This document shows positions 35,930 through 47,237 of a DNA stretch of 64,000 nt, in pieces. This DNA comes from Lineus longissimus (Eukaryota; Nemertea; Pilidiophora; Heteronemertea; Lineidae). Location of the stretch: contig NC_088326.1 in assembly GCF_910592395.1 (NCBI RefSeq), forward strand, positions 8,189,001 through 8,253,000, read 5' to 3'. The translations under genes were made by a program, and so were the position numbers. The notes below the pieces were generated by a model that did not search any database, had not been told where the DNA came from, and saw only the letters and a program-made list of their open reading frames with translations. Numbering within the stretch: the first letter of the stretch is position 1; each line of letters starts with the position of its first letter.

Positions 35930-38572
35930 ATGATGGAGCCAGAAGAGGACGTCTGTGATATTTTGGCATTTTATGCCTATCTAAAGCATAGAAAACGCAA
36001 AGGGCAACGTACAATTTGGGTGCATGATATATTCCAAAAAAGGAAGAAGCTTGGCGAATATCATCACTTGGTGAAAAGTCTGTTCTCCTATGAAGACAAA
36101 TTCTTTGAGTACTTCAAAATGAGTCCATGGCACTTTGAACATGTCCATGCTCTCATAGAGGCTGACATAAGGAGATCCGATACTAATTATCGCGAGGCAA
36201 TCACCACTAGGGAACGGCTGGCCATTTGCTTGAGGTAAGTGATAAAAACTTGATCATTCAGTTCCTTGTAACAATGTTTATTTAACCAAACATACAAAGT
36301 GTAATGTTTTTGCAATCGTCGTTGCAACTGAAAGATGATGAGTGAACGCATCACATCACATCACACTTCTCTGTGATGTATGAAATTACAGTGCAACATA
36401 CGGCCAAAATAACACTTTCCATAAAACCTATAAACAACCTATATCAAGGGTACAAGGGCATCTTCGTTGCACGGATTATTGTCACCGACCCTCCTGGTCG
36501 TACACTGATCGAGACAAGAAATATTGATAAAAGTAAATTCGAAACAACAAAAATTAAATCGCGAACATAGGCTTTCTGGGTGCTTTTAAATGAACAGTCA
36601 ACAGTACTTCACGCAAACAGTCGTTCCTCTACATTAGTTGTGTGAAAGTGCCTGAGTATGATGCATCAGACTCAAATGTGTTACTTGAGAGGGAGGCTGG
36701 TGTTTCACTCCGAGGCATAGGGTTGTATGGAAGCCTTTCCGCTGCCATCCCATAAGGTTGACTATAGACGCTAGTACTTGGTTGTGTGTAGCAGTACTCC
36801 TGTGTTGGTCTGAGTTGTTCTGCTGGTCGAGAATAAAGATGCTCCATTTCAGCATCATGGACAACTTTGTGGATGGAAAATCGAACTTCTGCCTGTGCTT
36901 TTGCGGGGAGCTTTCTGATGCTGTTTGCCATGGAATTGAGAAATAGGGTTACATAGTCGTCGGTTTCTTCTGCTCTTTTAGGGGTTGGTTCTTTCTTTGC
37001 TTTGAGGTAGTCAACAATGGCAACCTCCACTTCATCTGCAGCTTGCGCCTTAAAGCATCGCCTCTTTTTAGGTGGAGGTCTTGGAGTTGAGGCCGGGATC
37101 AAGCTAGTACTAGTAGATGGTATGTCTGCAACTTTGGAAGAAGGCGCTGGTTTCACAGGTTGAATTATACTGACGTCATCACTGTCATCTTCAGACAAAG
37201 GTTGCTGAGTATTTCCCTCTTGTGCTTCAACATCAGCAGTGCTTTCTCTCTCCGCCTCGCTATCGCTCAGGTTACCGCTTGTTCTGAAGAAAAAAGGTGG
37301 ATCACGGTTAGAGTCGGAGGCATTGTCTGTGGCCGAGGTTAATGAGTCGGTACGGCTGGTGAGACAGAGTTGGTTCGTCAGGTTGGACTTGATGCCAAAG
37401 TTATTGTGGGGATAAAACCTAGGTATTTGTAGTCTACTTACTGGCGTTCTCCTAGAGTTGGAATTATAAATTCGAGTAGATGGGCATATTTATACGGCTT
37501 CACTTCTTTGGCCCTTTGTCCACTTTTGGTCTTAGATTTCTGTCGATATTTCACGAAGGCATCCCGGATATTCTTCCACTTTGTTTTTGCTTCAGTAACT
37601 GAAAGGATATTGAACAAGTACTTATTCTAACCGCTTTTCTCGTTGCAGGTTCCTGACAACTGGCGACTCATACTTAACAATATCATTCAGCTATCGTGTC
37701 GGGAAATCAACAGTTACTTCCATAGTAAGAGAAACATGCGATACCATTTGGAAGAGGCTTCAGCCATTGTATATGCCTAGACCCAACAGACAACAGTGGT
37801 CTGACACGGCAGCAGGATTTGGAGACCGTTGGCAATTCCCAAACTGCCTTGGTGCGCTCGACGGCAAACATGTCCTTATTACAGCACCTGTGAACTCCGG
37901 TAGTATGTACTTCAACTATAAGAAATCATTTTCTGTTGTTTTGATGGCTCTTGTTGACCACAAGTATTGCTTCAGCGCTATTGACGTCGGGCGTACGGTT
38001 CGAATAGCGATGGCGGTATTTTCAAAGCATTTCCACTCGGCAAGAAACTCGTGAATGGAACTCTGGATATACCTGAAGACAAGGCACTGCCAGGTACTAC
38101 AGAACCTATGCCTCTGGTGATGATTGGAGATGAGGCGTTTCCGCTTCGTACTAATCTGATGCGTCCAGTACCGGGACGTGGACTCTCTAAAGAGGACAGG
38201 ATTTTCAACTACCGCCTGTCTCGTGCACGTAGAATTGTCGAAAATGCTTTCGGCATCTTGGCAAATAGGTGGAGGATGTACCACAGGAAAATACCACTTG
38301 ACCCAAACAATGTTGATTAGGTAGTCCGGGCCAGCTGTATCCTGCACAACATGATGCAAACCGACAGTCACCCACAAGGAGCACCAGCTTGTCCACCTAT
38401 TGAGCAGGGCGGCGACATAACTGATGGAATTTTGAGGGACTTGGATGACAATGGAGGTCGTTCAGGTGCTGATGCAATGGACGTTAGAGACAGATTCAAA
38501 GAGTACTTTTCGTCTCCTCAAGGTTCCGTCTCGTGGCAGGATCAATGCTGCTTTGGGCATTGTGAGGAGTAG
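35930..38572 (+). pseudogene. Harbinger DDE transposase (DDE_Tnp_4 type), broken
   Basis: Exon 1 (35930-36234, starting MMEPEEDVCD) joins exon 2 (37649-38572) through a 1414-bp GT-AG intron in correct phase, reading across as CLRFLTTGDSYLTISF. Exon 2 holds NCLGALDGKHV (first D), FSAIDVG (second D) and SRARRIVENAFGILANRW (E), the catalytic triad of Harbinger transposases, and ends near SSPQGSVSWQ as the family usually does. Two defects kill it: a one-base loss near 37988, right after DVG, and an in-frame TAG at 38318-38320 after DPNNVD. The intron contains two exons of the opposite-strand MADF gene. Length before damage would be about 400 residues, normal for the family. Confidence 0.9.
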
Positions 38573-39283
38573 CGAACAAAAACTTTGGCGTGCCCGGGGC
38601 CTGTTTTTGAAGAGTAGGTCTATCATAGATTGTGGGTGACCAATGTCCGCGAATTCATATTCACTTAACATGTACACTGTAGCTTACTTGAACGCAACTC
38701 GGGACACTTTTCTGCGAGATGTACTTTGTACTGATCAGGTGTAAGGTGACTAAGATATAGAATTATAACAATTTGATGAAATTTCGTTATTTAGGATATC
38801 AGTCCACATGTATTACCTTGTTTTGACTTTTGACTATATGCGAGCAGCAGAATCTGAATTCTGGAATTTGACATTGGATACAATAGTGATGCCACCTATG
38901 AACGAGGAAAACACTTTCTTGTGTAAAGTGGACACATTATACATCTGCCAAGGTTGTCTTCTTTATAACATTTCATACATTTGTTATCTTGAGGTTGGCC
39001 TATTAGAGAACTGTAGCCTGGCTTAAAAAGGCACATAAGCATCGACCTTGAAAGTACATTTGAAGGGAAAATAAAGCAAACTCTCACCATCAATTCCAAC
39101 TCGTTTTCCAATTGTCTTCCAGACATCCTCCTTGAAATCTGATCTTTTGTAATCTGCCTGTCTCTTGTCAAACAAAATCGGATTTTTCTCTACCTCGATA
39201 ATCAAAAGTTCATGTATATCATGCTCGGGTCGCTCAGGAGAGGACTCGCTAGGTACATATCTCTTCGATTTCGCTTTGGGCAT
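36629..39283 (-). CDS. MADF-BESS DNA-binding partner protein of Harbinger 1, intact, 335 aa
   Basis: Three minus-strand exons, 39283-39088, 37598-37442 and 37283-36629, join with correct GT-AG sites and phases 1 and 2, with no stop before 36629. The MADF (Myb/SANT-like) domain spans about residues 22-115: LLIIEVEKNPILFDKRQADY, VWKTIGKRVGID, then after the intron VTEAKTKWKNIRDAFVKYRQ. An acidic linker and a basic patch (PPKKRRCFK) follow. A BESS-like motif near residues 225-260 (YVTLFLNSMANSIRKL) would mediate protein contact. Harbinger elements need such a second protein to bring the transposase to the nucleus and the DNA ends. Exons 2 and 3 lie wholly inside the transposase intron on the other strand. 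Confidence 0.85.
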
Positions 39284-40350
39284 GATCAAGCCAGAGTTCC
39301 TGCTGTTGAAACAACTGGACCACGTGTGTAGATGAAGATATGACTGCACCCTCTTCACCTGATCTGCAGACTGAGCATGCGCAGTGAGAAAAAACGCCGC
39401 GGCTTGCGGGCTGAATAACTCAAAAGTTATCTGGCGCGGCGCCGCGCCCGCGCGTCAATTTTTGCCGCGCGGTTTTGGTGTGTCCTATTCATAGAAAATC
39501 TATTGAAGTTATTTTCGCGGCGATGAACGCGCGTCGTTTTTCGCCGTCGCGGCCCGCGGCGCGGTTTTGGTGAGTACGGGCCTTAAAGAATCAGATCAGG
39601 CCAAAATTCGCCATCAAAGGTTATCTGATGTAGGGGGTTATATGCACCAAGATTCAAGTTCATAGCTTTACTGGTTAAGAAACGTGCCATAGTTTACACT
39701 CCAACGGCCAATTTACGCCATATGCCCTCTGTGACCTTGAAAAGTAGGTCAAATTGAAAACCCGTAAGACATGTGATGTATTCTTCCTAAGAGTACCTAC
39801 CATAAAAATTTTATCGAAAACAAGTCACTTATAAGCGAGATATCACACTTTTTAGATATCCACTTTTGGCCCCCTGGTGGCAAAGTTGAGAATCTGATCA
39901 AACTGAAATTCAGCACCAGAGGCTATGTGATATAGGGGGTTATATGTACTAAGTTTCAAGTTCATAGCTTTAGTGGTTAAGAAACGTGCCATAGTTTACA
40001 CTCTAACGGCCAATTTACGCCATATGACCTCTGTGAAATTGAAAAGTAGGTCAAATTAAAAACCCGTATGATATAAGATGTATATTTGCTATGAGTACCT
40101 ACAACACAAGTTTCATCGAAAACAAGTCACTAATAAGCGAGATATCACACTTTTTAGATATCGACATTTGGCCCCCTGGTGGCCAAGTTGAGAGTCAGAT
40201 CGGACAAAGCTGTGTACAAAGTTTTAAGTTCATAGCCCTAGCGGTTAAGAAACGTGCCACTGTTTTTGAAACAGGATACGACGACGACGGACGACGACGA
40301 CAGACGGACACTGCGGTATTGTAAAGACTCCCCTACGGTGAGCCAAAAAG

Positions 40351-42937
40351 TTGGTTTCCCTTACCCTGGACAAGTTTAAGAAGCTTTCAAATCCCAAGGA
40401 GTTTCAGAAGTTTGAGTCCATATGTCGTAAACATTTTTCGATACATTCATATAAATCTGATGGTCTACAAGCTGCGCCAGTACCAAGTACCAGCATCCAA
40501 GTTGAGCAATTTGATGATGAACAGACAACTGCTGTAGTTAGACCTCTCCCGAATTCTCCTGTCAAAACTCGGCAAACCGCCAAGTGTACTGTTTGTAAAC
40601 TCCGCCAAAAAAGTTTGAGGTCGATGAGGGAAAAACAACTGCGGATGCAGCAGGAAAAGTTGATTGCCATTAGAAATGTGACTGCTAAACAGAGAAATAA
40701 AGGATTTCTCAAAACTCTGCGACAGACGGTCAAACGAAAAGATTTGAAAATCTCTATGTTGTAAGAACAGTTATGCACCTCAGCAGCCACATTGGAACTC
40801 GACATTGCAAAGAAAGCCCAAGCCACTTTAAAAAGAAAACATCAGAGACTGAACGCAAAGTATCAGGCATTAAAAGCATCCCACAGGATATCTGCTACAA
40901 ATGAACAGGAGATAGGCAATCTTGAAGTTAAGATCTGCAACAGAGATGAAGAAATCAAACAGCTCCAACATGACAAGGCAGTGCTCGAAGAAAGAGTGAA
41001 GGAATTGGAATCAGATGTGATGCCGACAAAGACTGATGGAAAGTCCTATTTCCCTGACATGCGCATGATGGTGTATGATTGCATCGTAAATCAAGTTCCC
41101 ACCAGCAATGTCCAGAACATAATTAAGAAGTTTGCCCTACGCTGTGGTGTTACTTTACAGGATGTGCCTGCCAGAACCACTGTGGAAGCCATGGCACGGG
41201 AACTTGGTGTCATAGCAGAACTGCAAACAGCAGAAGTGATCATAACCGAGAAAGACAACACCATTGGTTTTGACGCCACCACTCAAGAGGGAGTCCACGT
41301 TAACGCTATTCATGTCATCACCAAAACAGAGTGCTATGCAGTGGCTGTGGATGAGTTGGCAGGTGGTACTGCCGATGACTATCATTTACATATCTGTGAA
41401 TCTGTGGATAATCTTGTCGATGTCTATACAAAGTTTCATGAAGATGCGGACTACCAAACTACAAGGCAAAACATGATCGACAACATTTCAAACACGCTTA
41501 CTGACCGCTGTGCTGCTAATCATGCTGCCATACAGCTTGTTAATTGATCATTGAACAAGACACTAAATGAGTTAAACTGCCATCTGCATCCTCTTGATAC
41601 TATTGCTACAAAGACCAGAACTGCCTTGAAAAAGTATGAACAAAATGTTGCCTCTGTGAAATCATTGTGGGGAACAGATTGCCTTGCAGGCAATATTGTA
41701 ATTCAAATGAACAAAATGCGCTACAAGGATGGCAAAGGAGATCCTCGTGGATTCACAACATTTCTGGATGACGAAAAGATCCCGCGTGGAATTATGCCTC
41801 GATACAGGGGCAACCGTCTTCATGTCCTTTTTCACATTTGTGGTGTTTTTGTGCAGCATCATTCACTGTTCAAAAAAATTTTGGAAAAGGGAACCGCTTG
41901 TGGTGGCTTGCGTAGAAGTATTTTGACTGATTTTGTGACCGTTACCGCTCAAGTTGAAATGCAAGTGGTAGGACTGATTGGAAAACTTCTTACAGGACCA
42001 TGGATGAAAACATTTTACACCTCTGCTGTCGATCAAATTGATCATGTCGAAGGTATTCAAGTGGTCAGGGAAGTGCTTGCTCAACTGAAGGACCGTATAA
42101 AGGAACCATTGGCCATGCTGACATGCACCACAGATTTCTTCGGCAATGTCCTCAATCAACCAACAGAAGACGCCACCCTTCAGGAGTTGAGAGAGCAACC
42201 AAAAGATGCGACTCACTTCAAGGACATGACAAAGGCTTGTCTTCAGATCATAATTGATGTCCTAGAGAAACAGTATGAAAAGTACTTTGCCTGTGAGATA
42301 ACTGAAAAGTTAAAGGAAGAGACCAAGTCTTCACGTTCTCATAATATAGACGCCGAAGAAATTATGGGAATGTTCAGCGCTGCACAAAAGAAAGCCCCAA
42401 ATGCAACTCTTTGTTTCCTTTCGAGCAAGATGAGGGCACAGAAAAATAGGACAGTTGACTATTTAGATGGTTTAGATAAGGAGAGAAGAGATGCAATTCT
42501 GAAGAAGGCTGTGCAAGTAGGGCAACAACAGAGGCGAAGGAGAAAGGTAAAGCAGAAGGAATTGAGGACGGAGTTGTCAAGGAGGCAAGCAGACAGGCAG
42601 CAGGCGAGAGACGAGACTGAGAAAACTGGAGAAGAGACTAAAAACCCTTGATGTTCATAACATTGCAGAGGAATTTCCTGAACTAGATAACAACAAGCAG
42701 GATAAACTTGCAGAACTCTTGTCTGGTAAATCCATTGGATGTGAAATATGCCATGTGTGGTATGATGATGGACAGCACGTTGTCTACAATGGAAAAATTG
42801 AAAAAATGAAAGCCAATGGGAAAAAGTGTGTTGTTGCCTATTGGTCTCGAGATGAGACTTATGATGATGCCACTGACTACGATATGTCGATCTTCGAACT
42901 TGCGGCAGATCTCATTTCTGATGATCTGACAATGTAA
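40351..42937 (+). pseudogene. Element B: second member of the element A transposase-like family
   Basis: The main frame runs 40342-42651 with in-frame stops at 40762-40764 and 41545-41547, then shifts near 42600-42650 to end at 42937. In order: CTVC pair, long basic coiled coil (KQLQHDKAVLEERVKELESD), NQVPTSNVQNI, ARELGVIAELQ, IGFDATTQEG (D codon 41272), LTDRCAANHAAIQ (D codon 41503), CHLHPLD (C at 41578, H at 41587), KMRYKDGKGDPRG, RYRGNRLHVLFH, GLIGKLLTGPWM, a basic helix and the terminal module (HVWYDDGQHVVYNG, then CVVAYW). The same blocks occur in the same order in element A. The 5' exon is probably at 34917-35158. I do not recognise the superfamily. The D, D, C-x2-H layout argues for a cut-and-paste transposase. 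Confidence 0.65.
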
Positions 42938-43691
42938 CTGAAGTCTCTCTCTTTGACTACAGCATAGACCGGTTTGTGTGACTAAAATATTTTGATCCAT
43001 GTGCCTGAAATAACAAGAAATATCCTCGTGAAAAACAAGACTTAATTTGTATGTTGTGACCGTATTATAGTGAACTGTGAATGTGTCTTGCTGTCTTTCA
43101 ACTGGATCTGGAATTATTGGTGATACTACATTAGATCATTGCCGGTAAATAAGAACTTTTTAGTACAGCTAATTGTTATTATTAATTCTGAAATTTCAGC
43201 AGGTAATATCAAGAATTTATTAGACCCTTATAAATTCTTGGTTCGTGTTCATACGGGTTGTGTCAAAGTGGAATATCGATTTTCTTTGACTTCAGGAAGT
43301 AAATTATAATAATTAAAATCCACCAAGTGCCTAAAATATTTTCTTTCTCCTAGTGAATGACTGTTTTAATAGGTGGAATCAAACAAACAATCTATGATCT
43401 AACTTCACTGAAAATTTCATGGAGATATCTTAATTATTAAGAAAGTTACAAGCAAATAAGTGAACAAAATTAACTTTTCGGTCACAAAAGGCCTATTATT
43501 TTAACAGTATAATTATCGGTCGAAAAACGACGTTAATTATCAAATTAAAATATCTGTAACTTTCTTAATATTCAACAGAATCACATGATGTAAGTGTCTT
43601 TTTAAAGTGCGTTCTTAGCTCTTTTCAGCAGTGTTCTTTAATTTGAGATAGGTGGTGTTTGAAAATTTTCTCAACATACCTACATGTACAG
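42938..43691. other. 3' flank of element B, AT-rich, no gene seen
   Basis: The stretch has no domain-bearing frame. Two short direct phrases (AAGAAAGTTAC and GTAACTTTCTT, inverted) near 43439 and 43556 form a weak inverted repeat. Confidence 0.4.
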
Positions 43692-44285
43692 GCTGGGTTA
43701 GGTGAGGGGCTATCTCAGGGTAGAGGATCTACAACTGGTGATAATTTTGAGGCACTTCAACCCGGTGCCGCGGATGCAGATCCTGCTTTGCCGAATGAAC
43801 CTGCTGAGCCCAGTTCATCATCTAAAAAGATCAAGAGATCACCTGCAGCACAGAGAGTAGATAATATCCCAAGGCAAAACAGAACCGAGAGACAGACTGT
43901 TGAAGGAACCCGGATGTTTGATGTTTCTATATTTGCGGCATTACTAGCGTTGGACGTTCGGTGCGGTGATTGTGGTAATTTAGGACTAAATATTTCAGAA
44001 ACTGAGAAGTTGAGAAGAGGTCTCCTTAGTGTTTTCACAATTAGCTGCTCTAATTGTGATTGGTCTAAGCAATTTGGAACATCCAAGATGGTGAACAAAG
44101 TATCAGAAATGAATCGTCGATTCACGTATGCTATGCGGACTATTGGTTGTGGCCATGCGGCTGGGGTAAAATTTTGCTCTGTTATGAATATGCCTCCACC
44201 CCCTGCCAGGAAAACTTATACATGCCACAACAAGGCCCTCAGAGAGGCTGCCAAGGCTGAAGCTGAGCAGTCTATTGTTATATAG
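43692..44285 (+). pseudogene. Mutator-like transposase, N-terminal exon only
   Basis: The exon follows a TGTACAG acceptor and is open to TAG 44283-44285. A low-complexity start is followed by MFDVSIFAALLALDVRCGDC, a CSNCDWSKQFG Cys pair, EMNRRFTYAMRTIGCGHAAG and FCSVMNMPPPPARKTY. This block order is typical of the N-terminal part of the Mutator-like transposase domain used in animals. The catalytic D-D-E part should follow but is absent from 44286-46843, and no good splice donor precedes the stop, so the gene is truncated or ends in a nonsense codon. The C-x2-C pairs probably bind zinc. Confidence 0.65.
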
Positions 44286-46843
44286 TAATTATCTTTGATA
44301 AATGTCTTATTTTAGAAACCTCAATTGACCATGCTTTATTCAGCATCTCACAGATTCCAGTCTTGGACCATCGAGGTCACTTCAGTTCAATATTAATTGC
44401 GTCCTTGAAACAATCAAATTGTTTATAGACTTGTCAATCTCTGCTCAACCATTCTTGTGAGCCCTCTGCCATTGGTTGCCTCTAGAGCACCATGTTGTGA
44501 AGGCACCGCCCAGTTTGCCGTGGGACCAATCACTGGAGGTGGCGCGAAAGCCAGCCCCCACGTGTGGCCGATCCCGCGGGAAGACTGGACACTTGCCCTG
44601 TCAACTTGGACTGTGACAGTACCTACGTCTCCCTGCTCGTGAGATTCCTTTTGGCGTTCGGCCGTTCGATAAATATTCTTAAGCTTGCGAATGTGATCTG
44701 TGCTGCTGGAACAGTATGAAAATGTGTGACTTTATCTAAGGAAGAGAACCGTGAAACAGGATATCTTCGTTCTTTCGTTTATTCCGTGTTGTGATCCATT
44801 TTTCCTGGACTTGTTCAACATCATCTCGGAGAGGCGGTAGCCTCGTGCTGCCGTGCTAGATCCCATCTTCTCGCTAAAAGACTCCAATCTGATGGAATAA
44901 TTCCCCGACCAACAAATATATAACATGGTGAATACCTGATGACTCTTCGTTTGAAAGGATGTTTCGATATTCACTACGATTGTGACGGATTTTTATTCGC
45001 AAATTTCTAGGCGTGCCGGCGTGCATTTCGGATCGCCCTGCATGCCCTGAGCATTTCGGGACACTCCCACACATTCTCTAGTGCATTGTGCACCGTCATG
45101 TGTTAGTATCATGACTGTCATGGCTAGTGTTTGAACTTTGGATTTGATTCTTACTGGATCGATTCTCCCAATGTGATGATTCTTTTGCGGATCTGATTCC
45201 GACGAACTATTCCGATAACTACTATCATTTTCCATCATCACCAATACCATTTCGTTTCGGATATCCGAGTGACTTTGCTTTCAATCTCCTGATCACCGTG
45301 TGTGTGCACTGTACTCAGTGTACATACAATACATACACGTATACCAATGTGCAGTAGTGTTGTTGACGTTGTGCATCTTTCGAACTCTCTCTTGTAAATC
45401 TGTCATGTCTGTGACGAAACCTTTATCATATTGAACACTCAATACTACAACAGTGCCGTAGTTACAGTCTTCTTGGGACCCAGTCTTGAGTCCATTCATT
45501 CATAATCAAATCGGAAGCCATGTCGATGTGATTAATATTCTGGATCTAAACATTTTTCTCGTCTCACTGCACTCTGCACATGTAGGCTATGTCATGCATG
45601 TGTGAACTCTAATACATACAGACTTCTGTTTGTACTCTGCCTTTTGCATTGTACATGTAGCTCTCGAGCCTTGGGAAATTTGTGTTGGGTAACACGTACA
45701 CAGTCGGTCACCATACTGTGGTTGACCCTCACAAGTTGTCTCTTGTTCCTCGATCTACCCCTGATTGGCATTGCCAAATTGCCAACTTATCCATACTACC
45801 ATGACAATCCTTGACACTGACAGGAAGGAAGGAGGCTTCTCCATGCCACCTAGTGCATGTGGAGACACCAGTCAGCCCTGCAGACCATAATTTGGCTACC
45901 GCTATTCCATCCATGTCCATTGTGTTTTCAACAGTCTCCCCACTTTGTGTGATGGAACATTTCAAACTGAACATTGTGTGATCCTACATCTCCAAACTGT
46001 GAACTTTCCTATAAACTGTTTTCAATCATGGCATGAACTCAACATATTGGTAACTCAATGAACTCTTCTTAACTCTGATAGCCTAGATCTTTATCACCAG
46101 TCAAGGTGTGGTAACTATAATCCTTTTCAACACATCATTACCTTGAGCATCACGTAATAGCACACAGACAATTGGTTCAATTTTAAATTGAAGTATTCTA
46201 CCCTCTTGGCCATATAGTAATGTAGTATAGGGCCTAGTAATATTTGATAGACTCACACTCGTAATTCTGCTGCCGTGTTCGGATCAACGAGAAATATTTT
46301 TATACATGAATGTTTAACCATCTGCCATTATTCACATTTGCTCATTCCTATAAATAGTTCCCTTTCAGCTAGCTATCATCAGATTGATAACCTATTGTGT
46401 AAATTGACTTTTCTCCACTTTGCCAACTTTACTCTCACATGTTATTTAATCTGTTCATATGTAGCCACCCTAGCATGGACTGATTGCGACGACAGACAGA
46501 TTGCCCATTTCCATAGTCAGCCCCACCCTAATTGTCATATTTAAGCCCACATGCATGTTTAGCCCCATCAGTTAGTCTACTGTTTTTCAGTACATTGAAA
46601 CTGGATTAAGAATACATTACATGTAGCCTACTCTCAATCTTATTAGCTGATTTAGACTGAATTTAAATAAAAGATTGCTACCCCTTAGCCCTTGACTATA
46701 CCAGATTGTAACATCCACAACATTATCGAAATTTATCTTAACTTTCTGATGAGGTCCAATTAGTCATACCAACTTCCATAACAATATTGCACTTTGTGCC
46801 CACTGTTTTCTCATCTTTTGTAAATGCCCCTAAGATCATATAT
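44286..46843. other. Long stretch without gene
   Basis: Both strands were read for transposase, reverse transcriptase, gag and zinc-finger signatures without result. A GC-richer patch at 44457-44640 has one open frame without recognisable domain. The rest is AT-rich with scattered ACATGTA words. The missing exons of the Mutator-like gene were specifically looked for and not found. Confidence 0.4.
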
Positions 46844-47027
46844 TTAAAGAGAGACTTCATAGATATTTGATGTACTGATAAAACTTTAGAAATGGGTTAA
46901 TGGCAGTCATTTAATCAATCCTGAATGAAAATAATTATTTTCCTACGGATAGTTATTTTTTAATTAGCGTTTTAAAATTTCCAAATCCATCGTCTGCTAC
47001 GAGCCTGCTAAAGAAATTCCAATAACA

Positions 47028-47060
47028 GCCGCCATGTTGGATGACGTCACGAGATGGACA
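47028..47060 (+). promoter_or_regulatory. Left subterminal promoter-like block of Kolobok
   Basis: GCCGCCATGTTGG and ATGACGTCACGA lie about 180 bp upstream of the transposase ATG (47238). The CRE-like TGACGTCA and YY1-like GCCATnTTG are classic invertebrate core or proximal promoter words. The same block is present, inverted, in front of the partner gene. Promoter function is inferred. Confidence 0.5.
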
Positions 47061-47237
47061 CTGATATCGTGTTTTGACAGCGGTGCTGATAAGCCAAAGG
47101 TGTCAGACGAACCATGTTCCTGAATGCTAATTAGAGGGATTATCGGGCTAAACAATGGGATTAACTAGGAACTTAGGCCCCTACAGGCTACATAAAGGTA
47201 AAATGTTCTCATCAGCGGCATATACTGAAAGATTGCG

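Larger units (their letters stand above)
35780..39583 (+). mobile_element. PIF/Harbinger element 1, exact ends, 3804 bp
   Basis: The left end AGGCCCGTGCACACC and the right end (reverse complement AGGCCCGTACTCACC) continue into AAAACCGCGC on both sides: a 25-bp terminal inverted repeat with two mismatches. TAA flanks it at 35777-35779 and 39584-39586, the 3-bp target expected for Harbinger. Joining the flanks rebuilds a repeat-R module (GGTGGCC then AAGAATCAGAT), which confirms the empty site. It carries a broken transposase on the plus strand and an intact MADF-BESS gene on the minus strand. Confidence 0.93.
35162..40345. repeat. Repeat R, copy A: about 300-bp modules, split by a Harbinger element
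   Basis: It begins GAAACGGCCAGG then GCCATTGTGCTCACC, and ends GGTGAGCCAAAAA after a GACGAC-rich stretch. Between are modules of about 300 bp, each carrying GGCCCCCTGGTGGCC, GTTAAGAAACGTGCC and a GACCTTGAAAAG-type phrase ending in AGGTCAAAT. GAAACGTGCC lies near 35566, 39680, 39980 and 40247; removing the Harbinger insertion puts the first two about 307 bp apart. No coding capacity was seen. It separates the two parts of element B. Confidence 0.75.

Noticed and set aside
37916-38377. 153-residue minus-strand frame
   Set aside because: Antisense of the Harbinger 1 transposase exon; it lacks any MADF or other domain.
44457-44642. GC-rich open frame as a gag or structural gene remnant
   Set aside because: No zinc knuckle, protease or LTR signature is nearby; it remains unexplained sequence.
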